Assembly (NCBI GenBank): GCA_011523735.1
Contig: WTGB01000083.1
Location: 5,158 to 69,157 of the forward strand
Origin: Chloroflexota bacterium
Lineage (GTDB): Bacteria; Chloroflexota; Anaerolineae; Aggregatilineales; Phototrophicaceae
Reading direction: 5' to 3'
Length of the DNA stretch: 64,000 nucleotides
The position numbers and the translations under genes were made by a program. The notes beneath the pieces were generated by a model. That model ran no database searches. It was not told the DNA's origin and worked only from the letters and a program-made list of their open reading frames with translations. Each line of letters starts with the position of its first letter. Within the stretch, counting starts at the first letter, position 1. Positions 45,988-56,467 of this stretch are shown piece by piece.

Positions 45988-46110
45988 ATGGCTCGCGAAA
46001 TGCGATTTGGCGCAAGGGCATTTACTGCCTTGCAGGAGACTTTCGTCGCATCTTGCCGACACAGCCGCTCGGCGGCAGCGAAAAGTATCAACCGCGCTCA
46101 CACAAAATAA
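45988..46110 (+). CDS. Short ORF, possible leader peptide or small protein (40 residues)
   Basis: An ATG preceded by AGGGAGG about ten bases upstream opens a 40-codon frame beginning MAREMRFGARAF and ending RAHTK. It lies between the PfkB gene and the ABC ATPase at 46179, with 68 bp to the next start. The peptide is basic and shows no membrane segment or known motif. Its position suggests a leader or attenuator-like role, but it could be chance. Confidence 0.35.
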   Translation: MAREMRFGARAFTALQETFVASCRHSRSAAAKSINRAHTK

Positions 46111-46178
46111 CCAGCTCTCTCCTTGCGCGGACAAGGGAGTTTGGTAAAAAAGTTGAGCGGCAAGAAAGGACACAGCTA

Positions 46179-47093
46179 ATGATAAACGTGCAGAACATTA
46201 CCAAGAGCTACGGAAGCATAGAGGCGCTGCGAGGCGTCAGCTTTGACATTCAGCCGGGCGAGATCGTTGGGCTGCTCGGACCGAACGGCGCTGGCAAATC
46301 GACGGCGATCAAGATCATCACCGGCTTTTTGCATCCCGATGAAGGCCTCGTCGAGATTGACGGCTTGAATGTCCTGCGGGAATTGCAGGCGGTGCAAGGC
46401 AAGATCGGCTATTTGTCCGAGAATACGCCGCTGTATCCGGAACTTTCGGTGCAGGCATATTTGGGCATGATCGCCGATTTGCGGGCGCTGCCAGCCTCTG
46501 AGTATATCGGCCTGCTTTCGAATGCGGTCTATGGCACTGGCTTGCAGGATTATTTGACGCGGCCGATAGCCTCGCTGAGCAAGGGCTTGCGGCAGCGGCT
46601 TGGTTTGGCGCAGGCGATATTGCATAAGCCGCAGTTTCTCATTCTTGACGAGCCAACGGTTGGTTTGGATCCGACGCAGATTGTGGAGATTCGCGCCTTG
46701 ATCAAGTCCCTGGCGCAGGAAAGCACCATTCTCTTTTCTTCGCATATCTTGTCCGAAGTGGAGGCGATTTGCGACCGCGTCGTCATCATCATCAACGGCG
46801 AAGTGAAAGCGGACCAGCGTTTGAGCGAATTGAGCATGAGCAATGACGCGACGCTGGTCTTGCAGCAAGACAGTGACGATGTCCAGCAGTCCTTGACCGG
46901 CTTGGATGGCGTCCGGACGATACGGCAATTCCGGTCTTCGGATGACTATCCCGCCTACCGCATCAGCGGTTCGGCTGATATCACGCCGCAGATTTACGCG
47001 GTCGCGCGCGATCGAAACTGGGCGGTGCGGGAACTGCGGCGAGACACAGTCACGCTTGAGAGCTTTTTCAATCAACTGGCGACAACGGCATAG
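46179..47093 (+). CDS. ABC transporter ATP-binding protein (GldA-like)
   Basis: 304 residues: one ATPase domain with Walker A GPNGAGKST (about 36-44), SLSKGLRQRLGLAQA signature and LDEPTVGLDP Walker B, and a C-terminal extension. It resembles GldA/NatA-type export ATPases. It is followed by a fused permease/auxiliary gene and a DUF4340 gene, the usual order of Gld-like systems. The ATG at 46179 has AAGGA about nine bases upstream. The substrate is unknown. Confidence 0.92.
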   Translation: MINVQNITKSYGSIEALRGVSFDIQPGEIVGLLGPNGAGKSTAIKIITGFLHPDEGLVEIDGLNVLRELQAVQGKIGYLSENTPLYPELSVQAYLGMIADLRALPASEYIGLLSNAVYGTGLQDYLTRPIASLSKGLRQRLGLAQAILHKPQFLILDEPTVGLDPTQIVEIRALIKSLAQESTILFSSHILSEVEAICDRVVIIINGEVKADQRLSELSMSNDATLVLQQDSDDVQQSLTGLDGVRTIRQFRSSDDYPAYRISGSADITPQIYAVARDRNWAVRELRRDTVTLESFFNQLATTA

Positions 47094-47102
47094 GAGCCCA
47101 GC

Positions 47103-50021
47103 ATGCGAAAAATACTCTCCGTAACAGGCAAAGAACTGAAGCTTTATTTTGGTTCGCCGATGGCGCTGATATTCGTGGGCGTATTCCTGGTGCTGACGCT
47201 GTTTGTTTTCTTCTGGGTTGACTCGTTTTTTGCGCGCGGCATTGCTGATGTGCGCGCTCTGTTCGCGTGGATGCCGCTGCTTATGATCTTCTTGGTATCG
47301 GCGCTGACTATGCACCTGTGGAGCCGCGAAGAAGAAAGTGGCAACTTGCAAGTGCTTCTGACGATGCCGGTGCGCCTGGTTGAGCTGGTCGCGGGCAAAT
47401 TCCTTTCAGCGCTTACCTTGGTTGCGGTCGCGCTGGCTTTGACGCTGTTCCTGCCGATCACGGTAGCATCGCTGGGCAACCTGGATTGGGGTCCGGTCAT
47501 CGGTGGATATCTGGCGGCGCTTTTGCTCGCCTCAAGTTATATCGCGATTGGCATGTTTGTTTCGTCCCGGACGGACAATCAGTTGGTGGCGCTCATCGGT
47601 ACTGCTGTTATATGCGGCTTGTTTCAGGCGGTTGGATCGCCGGTGATTACCGACTTTGTCGGCGCGACGATGGGCGATCTGCTGCGTCAATTCGGTACGG
47701 GTAGCCGCTTCGAGAGTATTGAACGCGGCGTGATTGATCTGCGCGATTTGATCTACTATCTCTCGCTGACAGTGTTTTTCTTGGCAACGAACATTCTCTC
47801 GCTCGATAGCAAGCGTTGGAGCGTCGGGGCGCATTTGCGGTCTCATCGCTTGAACGGTCGGGTCGGTCTGGTTTTGATTGGGGGGAATCTGCTGGCGCTG
47901 AATCTTCTGATCGCGCCAGTGAGCGCGGCGCGTTTTGACTTGACGCAATACAGCGAATACAGCTTGTCCGATGTGACGAAGAATCTGCTGGCGGATTTAG
48001 GCGAGCCGCTGCTGATACGCGGCTATTTCAGCGAGGAGAGCCATCCTGCCTTGGCGCCGCTGGTGCCGAGGATCAAAGACACCTTAAGCGAATACCAACT
48101 CGCGGCTGCAGGCAAGTTGGAATTGGAGTTTGTGGATCCCTTGACCAATCCGGAGTTGGAGCGCGAGGCGAATCAGGTTTATGGCATCCGTCCGACGCCG
48201 CTGCAAGTGAGCGACCGCGGCGGCGTTTCGCTGGTCAACGTGTACTTCGATGTGCTGATTGGCTACGGCGACCAGACGGAGGCGCTCAGCTTTTACGATC
48301 TGATCGAAGTCGTGGAAACGCCCTTGGGGGTCGAGGTGCGGCTGCGCAATCTGGAATACGATTTGACGAGCACGATACAGCGCGCCGTGTACGGATTCCA
48401 GAGCCTGGATGCGGTGTTGGCGGCTTTGGAACAGCCAGCGCGGCTGACTCTCTATCTGTCGTCGGCGACCCTGCCTGAGATGATGGCTGAGGTCAATGAG
48501 ACGATGCAGGAGGTTACGCGCGAGATCGCCGAGTCGAATCCGGCGAAGGTCATATTCGAAGTTGTCGATATGTCGGAGGCCGATGTCGGCATCAGCGAGC
48601 AGGAACTCTTCGATCGCTACCAGATACAGCCAGTGGCGACGAGTTTCTTCGCCGTCGAGACATTTTATCTGCATCTTGTGATTGAGGCGGGCGATGATAT
48701 TCAAGTCATATATCCCGCTGGCGAGTTCAGCCGCGTCGAGATTCGCAACGCCATTGAATCGTCATTGAAACGCTCGTCCTCCGGCTTCCTGAAAGTGGTT
48801 GGCTTGTGGACGCCTCCGTCAGCATCAACCGATCAGTTTGGGCAGCAACTGCCGAGCTTGCAGCAATACAGCATCCTGGAAGAGTCGCTGCGCGAGAATT
48901 ATGAATTGCGCCGAGTATCGCTGGATGAGGGTCAGGTCGCGGCGGACACTGATGTGTTGATTCTGCTGGCGCCGCATAGCTTGAGTGACAAGCAGCGTTA
49001 TGCCATTGACCAATACATCATGCGAGGCGGTTCAGTGATCGCGGCCGCCGGGCATTATCGCCTCGGCATCGATCCCTACGTCGGCAATTTGCTGCTGGAT
49101 GTCAATGAAAACGGCATTGAAGAGCTGCTGGAAAGCTATGGCATCATCATCGAGGACAGCCTGGTGATGGATTATCAGAATGCGCCTTTCCCCTTGCAGG
49201 TAGAGCGCGACCTGGGCGATATGGTTGTCAGGGAGATTCAAGCGCTAGATTATCCTTTCTTTGTCGATGTGCGTCCGAACAAGATGGATTTCGACAGCCC
49301 GGTGGTCAAGGGGCTGCCTCTGTTGACCATGAGTTGGGCATCGCCGGTCACGGTGGACGAGTCGCTGTTAGCCGACGCGCAGATTACGACCTTGGCCAGT
49401 TCTAGTGATGCCGCCTGGGAATCGACCGCGGCGAATCCACAGCCGGACCTGGAGACATATCCGGAAATCGGTTTCCCGGTCGGCGAGGAGTTAGCGTCAT
49501 ATCCGCTGGCGGTGGCCGTCGAAGGGTCATTCGGAAGTCATTTTGCGGACCAACCGTCGCCCTTTGTGGCGGTGGACGAGACGAGCGAAGGTGGAGAAAG
49601 CGACGGAACCGGTACCATAGGACTGATTGAGCGCTCGCCCAGTAACAGCCGCTTGATTGTGTTAGGCAGCGCCGAGTTTGTGAATGACAATGTCTATCAG
49701 ATCTCAGCGAATTTCGGCGGCGATCGCTTCTTCAGCAACCTGCAATTTCTTGCCAACGCCATAGATTGGTTCAGCGAAGATGTATCGCTGGCGTCAATCC
49801 GTAGCCGGGGCAGCGCCGCGCGCATCCTGCCGCCGATTGATGAGGCGGCGCAGAATCGCTGGGTCTTGATCAATTATGCGGTAGCCATCGTCGGCTTGCT
49901 CTTGATAGGCGGCTTTTGGCAGCTTCAGCGGCGCGCTGAGCAGCCTATACCGTTGATTCCGCCTGGGATAGAGCTTGTCGCCGCAGCGCCTTCCGATGAG
50001 TTGAGCAAAGGAGAAGCCTGA
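47103..50021 (+). CDS. ABC-2 permease fused to GldG-like substrate-interaction domain
   Basis: 972 residues. Residues about 1-235 are a six-helix ABC-2 permease with an EEESGNLQVLLTMPV loop, like GldF. After a further helix the part from about 290 to 940 resembles GldG/DUF4350-type extracytoplasmic proteins, including a segment around 620-640 (LILLAPHSLSDKQRYAID) and a final C-terminal membrane helix near 925-945. In gliding bacteria GldF and GldG are separate; here they are one chain. It starts 9 bp after the ATPase gene and overlaps the DUF4340 start by one base. Confidence 0.88.
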   Translation: MRKILSVTGKELKLYFGSPMALIFVGVFLVLTLFVFFWVDSFFARGIADVRALFAWMPLLMIFLVSALTMHLWSREEESGNLQVLLTMPVRLVELVAGKFLSALTLVAVALALTLFLPITVASLGNLDWGPVIGGYLAALLLASSYIAIGMFVSSRTDNQLVALIGTAVICGLFQAVGSPVITDFVGATMGDLLRQFGTGSRFESIERGVIDLRDLIYYLSLTVFFLATNILSLDSKRWSVGAHLRSHRLNGRVGLVLIGGNLLALNLLIAPVSAARFDLTQYSEYSLSDVTKNLLADLGEPLLIRGYFSEESHPALAPLVPRIKDTLSEYQLAAAGKLELEFVDPLTNPELEREANQVYGIRPTPLQVSDRGGVSLVNVYFDVLIGYGDQTEALSFYDLIEVVETPLGVEVRLRNLEYDLTSTIQRAVYGFQSLDAVLAALEQPARLTLYLSSATLPEMMAEVNETMQEVTREIAESNPAKVIFEVVDMSEADVGISEQELFDRYQIQPVATSFFAVETFYLHLVIEAGDDIQVIYPAGEFSRVEIRNAIESSLKRSSSGFLKVVGLWTPPSASTDQFGQQLPSLQQYSILEESLRENYELRRVSLDEGQVAADTDVLILLAPHSLSDKQRYAIDQYIMRGGSVIAAAGHYRLGIDPYVGNLLLDVNENGIEELLESYGIIIEDSLVMDYQNAPFPLQVERDLGDMVVREIQALDYPFFVDVRPNKMDFDSPVVKGLPLLTMSWASPVTVDESLLADAQITTLASSSDAAWESTAANPQPDLETYPEIGFPVGEELASYPLAVAVEGSFGSHFADQPSPFVAVDETSEGGESDGTGTIGLIERSPSNSRLIVLGSAEFVNDNVYQISANFGGDRFFSNLQFLANAIDWFSEDVSLASIRSRGSAARILPPIDEAAQNRWVLINYAVAIVGLLLIGGFWQLQRRAEQPIPLIPPGIELVAAAPSDELSKGEA

Positions 50022-51055
50022 TGTTGAACCGGAGCAATCTTTTCCTTGCCGGGCTGTTGCTGGCGCAGATCATCTTGCTCGCCATCTCGGCGCTGATAAC
50101 GGGCGGGACGGAAGGACGACAGGTCCAGCCGATACTTTCGGGCGTGGCGGTGGCTGATGTCGAGCGCCTCACGATCGCCGACGATCTCGACAATGCGATG
50201 ACCTTCGCTCGCCAAGATGGAGGCTGGGTCCTGCCCGATGCTGATGACTTCCCGCTCAATAGTGAGAAGGTGGATGAGATTCTGAGCAAACTGGCAAGTT
50301 TGGATACGAGGCGCCTGGTAGCATCGAATCCGGCGAATTTCGCCCGTCTTGAGGTTAAGGAAGATGACTTCCGGCGCCGAATCGAGTTGGAAGGCGCGGA
50401 GACTGCCAAAGTGTTGTATCTGGGTGGCAGCGGTGGTGTGGACACGGTGTATGTGCGGCGCGCGGAGGACAACGAGGTCTACCTCGGCCGCGGATTTAAT
50501 TCCTGGGAGCTGTCGACGCAAGTATCCACCTGGCTGGATGCGAGTTATGTCAATGTCGCCTTGGACGATGTGCTTGAGATTAGCGTGCGAAACGCCGAAG
50601 GGAGTTTCACATTCTTGCGTGATGGCGAGAATTGGACCTACGACGGCTTGAGCGAGGGCGAGCATTTTGAAGATACAAAGATGCCTCTCATCTTGAGAAA
50701 TGCGGCGGGCATACGGATGCTCGAGCCTCTGGGCTTGGAGGCTCTGGAAGAATACGGGCTTGATGCACCGGAGGTAGTGGTTGAGGTCAAGTATCGTCAG
50801 CTTGTCGAAGCCGATGAAAGCGGCGAGTCTGAAGGGACTGGGGATGCGAGCGTCGAAGCCGAAATCGAATACCGGGAAGCGACTTACACTTTGACATTCG
50901 GCGCTGCGTTGGACGATAGCGACATTGTGCTGAAGTCCTCAGATGCCGAGTACTATGTGCTGGTGCGCGACACGATATTCAACGCCTTCAAGGACCTCAA
51001 ACACGATGAATTGGCGAAGCAGCCGGAGCCGGAAACAGAGCTGGGCAGCCAATGA
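50021..51055 (+). CDS. DUF4340 domain protein (Gld-system accessory)
   Basis: 344 residues. It begins with one membrane helix (LFLAGLLLAQIILLAISALI) and continues with a beta-rich extracytoplasmic domain with the DUF4340 pattern (ERLTI...WVLPD, ...LASLDTRRLVA, ...VYLGGSGG). A glutamate/serine-rich insert lies near residues 265-285. The gene overlaps the previous by one base and closes the ATPase-permease-auxiliary operon; a hairpin follows. Confidence 0.85.
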   Translation: MLNRSNLFLAGLLLAQIILLAISALITGGTEGRQVQPILSGVAVADVERLTIADDLDNAMTFARQDGGWVLPDADDFPLNSEKVDEILSKLASLDTRRLVASNPANFARLEVKEDDFRRRIELEGAETAKVLYLGGSGGVDTVYVRRAEDNEVYLGRGFNSWELSTQVSTWLDASYVNVALDDVLEISVRNAEGSFTFLRDGENWTYDGLSEGEHFEDTKMPLILRNAAGIRMLEPLGLEALEEYGLDAPEVVVEVKYRQLVEADESGESEGTGDASVEAEIEYREATYTLTFGAALDDSDIVLKSSDAEYYVLVRDTIFNAFKDLKHDELAKQPEPETELGSQ

Positions 51056-51086
51056 GCCAAGCGGTGGAGAATCTTTGACTGGACGG

Positions 51087-51118
51087 AAGGCTGTCCCCGG
51101 TCCCGGAGCAGCCTTTCT
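51087..51118 (+). terminator. Probable intrinsic terminator after the Gld-type operon
   Basis: AAGGCTG (51087-51093) pairs with CAGCCTT (51109-51115) as a 7-bp stem around a 15-base loop, followed by TTC. The T-run is short. It lies 31 bp after the DUF4340 stop. Confidence 0.45.
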
Positions 51119-51135
51119 ACATGCGAGTGCCGCCC

Positions 51136-51164
51136 TCGTTAATTCATTTCTTCGCTCATATAAT
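51136..51164 (+). promoter_or_regulatory. Possible promoter upstream of glyQS
   Basis: TATAAT at 51159-51164 lies 43 bp before the glyQS start. The -35 position (around 51136) holds a poor match, so an extra activator or a different -35 may be used. Confidence 0.35.
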
Positions 51165-51206
51165 GACCGCCGTCTGTATCCGTCAGAAATACACTAAGGA
51201 CAGTTA

Positions 51207-54206
51207 ATGTCTGCGCCTTTGACATTCCAGCAGGTTATCTTGAAATTGCATCAATATTGGGCGGCGCAAGGCTGCCTGATCTGGGAGCCCTACAATGTTC
51301 AGTTAGGCGCGGGCACCGGTAACCCCGCGACAACATTGCGCGTCTTGGGACCGGAGCCATGGCGTGTGGCTTATGTCGAACCCACGGTCAGGCCCGATGA
51401 TGGGCGCTTTGGCGAGAATCCCAATCGGATGCAGAAATATTATCAATATCAGGTGATTTTGAAGCCAGATCCGGGCAATCCGCAGGAGCTTTATTTGGCG
51501 TCCTTGGAAGCGCTGGGCATCAAAGCCCGCGAGCAGGACATTCGCTTTGTCGAGGACAATTGGGAGTCGCCGGCCTTGGGCGCTTGGGGGCTGGGCTGGG
51601 AAGTGTGGCTGGACGGGCAAGAGATCACGCAGTTCACCTATTTTCAGCAAGCGGGCGGCATGACGCTCGATCCGGTCAGCGTGGAAATCACCTATGGCCT
51701 TGAGCGGATTGTGCTGGCGCTGCAAGAGGCGGACTCGGCCTGGGATATCAATTGGCTCGATGGCGTCAGCTACGGCGATGTGATGTTCAACGAAGAGGTG
51801 GAGCATTGCCGCTATTATTTTGATGTGGCTGATGTGGGCGCCTTGAAGTTGGTCTACGATACCTACGAACGGGAATATGCGCGGGCGCTGGAAGGCGACG
51901 CGCTGATCTCGGCGTATGACTATGTGCTGAAATGCAGTCATCTCTTCAATGTGCTTGATACGCGCGGCGCGATCGGCGTGACGGAGCGGGCGAATTACTT
52001 CCGGCGGATGCGGGAGATGACGCGGACGATCGCGTCAGCCTACGTGGGGCAGCGTGAGGCGCTGGGTTATCCACTGATGAAGATGGCGGCGAAGTGGCCG
52101 GGGGCGGCGCTGCAGTCGGCCGGTGAGATGCCAGACGCGCCGACGGAAGCGGCTGATGTATTGATCGAGATAGGCGTTGAGGAGATGCCGGCTGACGATG
52201 TGGCGTATGCAGTACGACTAGCGAAGGCTTCCGCGCCGGCCCTGTTTGACGAGTTGCGCCTGAATCACGGCGGAATCGAGGTCTTCGCGACGCCGCGCAG
52301 GATTGTAATCTTGGCGGCACAGGTGTCGCCGAGGCAGCGTGACGAAGAATTCATTGCCAAAGGACCACCGGCAAATCGCGCCTTCGACAGCGACGGGAAA
52401 CCGACGCGAGCTGCAATTGGATTCGCCCGTGGCAAGGGTGTGGATGTCTCGGACTTGCACATCAAGGATTTGGACGGCGGGACTTATGTCACGGCGGTTG
52501 TGCGCAACACAGGTCAGCCAGCAACGGAAGTGCTGGCTAAAGCGCTGCCGGACTTCATCGCCGGTTTTAAGTTTGGAAAGTCGATGCGCTGGAATGGGAC
52601 AGGTGTCGCGTTCTCGCGTCCGGTGCGCTGGATCGTGGCACTATTCGGCAAGGTGGTGATTCCATTGGAGTTTGCCGGGGTAGGCAGCGGGAATGTGACC
52701 TGCGGGTTGCGTGCGCATGGTTCGCCGAAGATTGAGGTTGACGGCTGGCGGGGCTATGAAGCTACGCTCTGTCGGCAGGGCATCATACTAGATTCTGCCG
52801 GCCGTCTTGGCGCTATTCGGCAACAAATTGAGACATTGGCGACCGAGATCGGCGGCAAAGTGGCAGATGATGATGCGCTACTGGCGGAAGTGACGAACCT
52901 GGTGGAAGCGCCGACGGCATTGCTCGGCAAGTTTGACCGCGACTTCCTGGCTTTGCCCCGTGATGTTTTGGTCACGGTCATGCGCAAACATCAGCGATAT
53001 TTCGCCCTTGAGGACACTGATGGCGGGTTGATGAATTATTTCATTGCCGTGCGGAATGGCGACAGCGAGCATCTCGACAAGGTGATTCATGGTAACGAGC
53101 AGGTTTTGCGCGCCCGCTTTTCCGATGCCCGCTTTTTCTATGAGGCGGATATCAAGAAGCTGCTGCGCAACTACCTTTTGCGCCTGGAGACGCTGACCTT
53201 TCAAGCCGAGTTGGGCTCGATGCGGGCGAAAAATGACCGCGTTGCAGCGACCGTTGAAGACTTGGGCGAACTGTTAGGATTTGCCGCTGATGAGATAGCA
53301 ATTGCGCGCGAAGCGGCTCAGCTTGCCAAGGCGGATCTGGCGACGAGCATGGTTGTTGAGATGACCTCATTGCAGGGCATCATGGGGCGCGAGTATGCCT
53401 TACGCGAAGGGGTGGCCCCGGCGATCGCCAGCGCGATTCGCGAGCACTGGCTGCCGGAAGGCGCTGAGGATGAGTTGCCGGCTTCGAGTCCGGGTCAATT
53501 GCTGGCTTTGGCGGACAAGCTGGACAGTCTGGTGGGGCTGATCGCGGTTGGGTTGGCGCCGAAATCGACATCGGATCCATTTGGCCTGCGGCGCTCGGCG
53601 CTCGGCATCATCCGGATTCTTGCGGAAGCTAATCTTGTAGGTGACCTGCGCACGCTAATCAGGCGAGTTGCGAATAGCCAACCTGTGCTGGCGGAGGCGG
53701 GAATACGACAGCAGGTGTTTGAATTCGTCAAGACTCGCCTGGAAGGCTGGCTGATTGACAAGACTTCGGCGCCTCGCGATGTCATCAGGGCCGTGCTGGC
53801 GGAGCAGGCCTACAATCCAGCGGGTGCAATCAAAGGTGTATCAGAACTGGCGGCATGGGTGAACAGCGACAATTGGGAATTGATACTCGATAGCTTTGCC
53901 CGCTGCGTACGAATCACGAAGAATGAGACGGACCGGCGGGTGAGTACCGAACTGTTCACTGAACCGGCGGAACGCGACCTGAATCAAGCCTATCTTGACG
54001 CAGCCGGCCAACTTAACGAGTCGTCGAACGTTGATGAATTCCTCTCGGTCTTCGAGACGATGGCGCCAGCGGTGACGGAGTTTTTTGATAATGTGCTCGT
54101 GCATACCGACGATACGGTCCTGCGCAACAACCGAATCGCCTTGCTTCAGCGCATCAGCGCGATGCAGGCGGGCAAGGCTGACCTGAGCGAACTGGAGAAT
54201 TTCTAG
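51207..54206 (+). CDS. glyQS: Glycine--tRNA ligase, alpha and beta subunits in one chain
   Basis: 999 residues. Residues 1 to about 300 are the alpha (catalytic class II) part: [33 protein letters not shown] and FTYFQQAGG. From about 318 ([12 protein letters not shown]) the beta part follows, with its RNA-binding and HD-like regions to the end. The subunits are normally encoded by glyQ and glyS; a fused form is known in some bacteria. It charges tRNA-Gly in the cytoplasm. A TAAGGACAG ribosome site precedes the ATG. Confidence 0.96.
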   Translation: MSAPLTFQQVILKLHQYWAAQGCLIWEPYNVQLGAGTGNPATTLRVLGPEPWRVAYVEPTVRPDDGRFGENPNRMQKYYQYQVILKPDPGNPQELYLASLEALGIKAREQDIRFVEDNWESPALGAWGLGWEVWLDGQEITQFTYFQQAGGMTLDPVSVEITYGLERIVLALQEADSAWDINWLDGVSYGDVMFNEEVEHCRYYFDVADVGALKLVYDTYEREYARALEGDALISAYDYVLKCSHLFNVLDTRGAIGVTERANYFRRMREMTRTIASAYVGQREALGYPLMKMAAKWPGAALQSAGEMPDAPTEAADVLIEIGVEEMPADDVAYAVRLAKASAPALFDELRLNHGGIEVFATPRRIVILAAQVSPRQRDEEFIAKGPPANRAFDSDGKPTRAAIGFARGKGVDVSDLHIKDLDGGTYVTAVVRNTGQPATEVLAKALPDFIAGFKFGKSMRWNGTGVAFSRPVRWIVALFGKVVIPLEFAGVGSGNVTCGLRAHGSPKIEVDGWRGYEATLCRQGIILDSAGRLGAIRQQIETLATEIGGKVADDDALLAEVTNLVEAPTALLGKFDRDFLALPRDVLVTVMRKHQRYFALEDTDGGLMNYFIAVRNGDSEHLDKVIHGNEQVLRARFSDARFFYEADIKKLLRNYLLRLETLTFQAELGSMRAKNDRVAATVEDLGELLGFAADEIAIAREAAQLAKADLATSMVVEMTSLQGIMGREYALREGVAPAIASAIREHWLPEGAEDELPASSPGQLLALADKLDSLVGLIAVGLAPKSTSDPFGLRRSALGIIRILAEANLVGDLRTLIRRVANSQPVLAEAGIRQQVFEFVKTRLEGWLIDKTSAPRDVIRAVLAEQAYNPAGAIKGVSELAAWVNSDNWELILDSFARCVRITKNETDRRVSTELFTEPAERDLNQAYLDAAGQLNESSNVDEFLSVFETMAPAVTEFFDNVLVHTDDTVLRNNRIALLQRISAMQAGKADLSELENF

Positions 54207-54384
54207 GGTTGAGTCGCATTGGATTCCGCTGTTGCGGCGGTCTGGGATAATTTGCTTGCTCATGTACTCGCAACCGAGGCGCAGACACCTTGTTTGAATC
54301 ATCCAATGTTTTGGCGAAACCAACTGGAGATGTCTATACTCGTCACTATAGTCAAGCAGTTGTTTCATTGAGGAGCGCTCTTCT

Positions 54385-56415
54385 TTGTCAGTGACGGACG
54401 AGATAAAGTCTCGCATCGACATTGTGAGCTATGTACAGCGTTATGTGCCGGAGTTGAAGAAAGCCGGGCGCAATCACAAGGCTTGCTGTCCTTTCCATAA
54501 TGAGAAGACGCCGTCGTTTGTTGTGAACCCGGTGCGGCAGACTTGGCGCTGCTTTGGCGCTTGTGCCGAAGGTGGCGATCTCTTCACGTTTGCGCAGAAA
54601 ATGCATGGTTGGGATTTCAAAGAAGCGCTGCGAGAATTGGCGAACGAGGCCGGTGTTCAGCTGAAAGCGCAGACGGCGGAACAGAAGAGCCGCAGCGACC
54701 GCCTGGATCAATTGCGCGGCATCTTGGCAAGCGCAGCCGAATTTTATCAGCGGCAATTGCAGCGAGAAGCGGCGGCGGGCGTCCGACGGTATTTGCGCGA
54801 GGAGCGCGGCTTAGGTGCCGAGACCGTGCAGGAGTTTCAACTTGGCTATGCGCCGGAGAGTTGGGATTTCATGCTGCGGTCGCTTCGTGAGCTAGGTCAT
54901 AGTGACGACGACATCGTCGAAGTTGGACTGGCCGTCCGCAACGAGAATGGTCGGGTCTACGATCGTTTTCGGCATCGCTTAATGTTTCCCATTTGTGACG
55001 AACGCGGTCGCGTCGTCGGTTTTGGCGGACGGGCGCTCGATTCGCAGGAGAATGCGAAGTATATCAATTCGCCGCAGTCGGCGATATTTGACAAGAGCCG
55101 TTTGCTCTATGGTCTGGATATAGGCAAGTCGTCTATACGCGAGCGTGGCGCCGCAGTTATCGTCGAAGGTTATATGGATGTGATTCAGGCGCATCAGGCG
55201 GGCTATGCCAACGTCGTCGCACAGATGGGCACGGCGATGACGGAGCCGCAACTGCGGCTGGTCGCGCCGCGATTCGCGACGAATGTTGTCTTGGCTTTGG
55301 ATGCGGATGAAGCGGGACAGAATGCCGCACGCCGCAGCCTTGAAGTGGCGCGTGACACGCTGGCGAAGGATTATGCGGGCAAGCTCGCGATTGATATCGG
55401 AATCCTGCGGGTCCCGGCGGGCAAGGACCCGGATGATTACCTGCGAGAATCCCCTGAGGGCTGGGCGACGCTGGTCGAACAGGCGCAGGGTGTGGCGGAT
55501 TTCGTGATAGAGATGGAGACAGCGTCTCTGCCTGCTGGCGCGAGCGTACAGGCGCGTCAGGCTCTAGCGAAGTCGATATTGCCGATCCTGCAAGCGTCGG
55601 AAAATAACATGTACCGGCAGGAGAACATTCAGAAGTTGGCAAGACGATTGCGCATCAGCGAGCGTGAGATGCTGTCGTGGATGCAGGATCAGACGCGTAC
55701 GGTGGCTGAACCCTCGCAGGCGCCTGAACTGCCGCCAGAGTATTGGGATAACGAATATGTTGTGGACGGAGCTGATGCGCGCATGGCGGGCGAGACAGGC
55801 GCTAGCGCCAGCCAGCCAGCGCGTTTGGGCCGGTCACCAAATCGGGCGGCCGAAGCGTACTGTCTTAGCGTTTTACTTAAGAACCCGAATCTGCTGTATC
55901 TGGTAAACCGGAAGTTGCGCGAGTTGGCAGGCGAAGACGAAGCGCTCCTGCTGGGTCCCTTGTGTGAATTGGGCGCCGACGACTTCACGCAGAGCAACTA
56001 CCGCGCGCTGATGGTCTACTTGCAGGATTCGATGGCGCAGGACGACATGGAACCCTTGGAATATATCGGTCGCGTCGTTGATGAGGACTTGCGCGCCGAG
56101 TTTAGAGCGCTGCTAATCGACGAACCGGAGACAATATCTGAGCGGATAAGGGGAAACTATCGGGTCGATTTGAATGATATATTCAGAAGGGGCGTTCGCG
56201 GGGGGAGACCGGGCTTGAACGCGCAGGACGAACTGGTCTGTCGCGCGCTGCAATTGCGCCTTGAGCGGCTGGAGTACGAGCGGATCGAGATGCAATATCT
56301 GCAAGAAGAGGCTCAAGCTGACTCGGCGGCTGACAATCGCCAGCGCAAACTCATCGGTGAAGAGATCATGCTATCGATGCGGGCAAAAGCTCGAATCAAC
56401 TTGGCGGTTAGTTAG
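54385..56415 (+). CDS. dnaG: DNA primase
   Basis: 676 residues with an N-terminal zinc finger, TOPRIM catalytic core ([19 protein letters not shown]) and a C-terminal DnaB-contacting region. It makes RNA primers for replication. The zinc ligands are C35, H38, C56 and C60; the second pair is CFGAC (CX3C) instead of the common CX2C (CFGC). The TTG at 54385 is used because GAGGAG lies nine bases upstream; the GTG at 54391 is less well placed. It precedes rpoD by 52 bp, an arrangement like the macromolecular synthesis operon but without rpsU. Confidence 0.96.
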   Translation: MSVTDEIKSRIDIVSYVQRYVPELKKAGRNHKACCPFHNEKTPSFVVNPVRQTWRCFGACAEGGDLFTFAQKMHGWDFKEALRELANEAGVQLKAQTAEQKSRSDRLDQLRGILASAAEFYQRQLQREAAAGVRRYLREERGLGAETVQEFQLGYAPESWDFMLRSLRELGHSDDDIVEVGLAVRNENGRVYDRFRHRLMFPICDERGRVVGFGGRALDSQENAKYINSPQSAIFDKSRLLYGLDIGKSSIRERGAAVIVEGYMDVIQAHQAGYANVVAQMGTAMTEPQLRLVAPRFATNVVLALDADEAGQNAARRSLEVARDTLAKDYAGKLAIDIGILRVPAGKDPDDYLRESPEGWATLVEQAQGVADFVIEMETASLPAGASVQARQALAKSILPILQASENNMYRQENIQKLARRLRISEREMLSWMQDQTRTVAEPSQAPELPPEYWDNEYVVDGADARMAGETGASASQPARLGRSPNRAAEAYCLSVLLKNPNLLYLVNRKLRELAGEDEALLLGPLCELGADDFTQSNYRALMVYLQDSMAQDDMEPLEYIGRVVDEDLRAEFRALLIDEPETISERIRGNYRVDLNDIFRRGVRGGRPGLNAQDELVCRALQLRLERLEYERIEMQYLQEEAQADSAADNRQRKLIGEEIMLSMRAKARINLAVS

Positions 56416-56467
56416 CAGGAACTTCCTTTGTGGCAAACATTCATTGCGGATAAGAGGAACTGGATAT

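Noticed and set aside
51056-51206. tRNA or T-box leader before glyQS
   Set aside because: No cloverleaf or T-box motif found; the stretch holds only a terminator-like hairpin and a -10 box.
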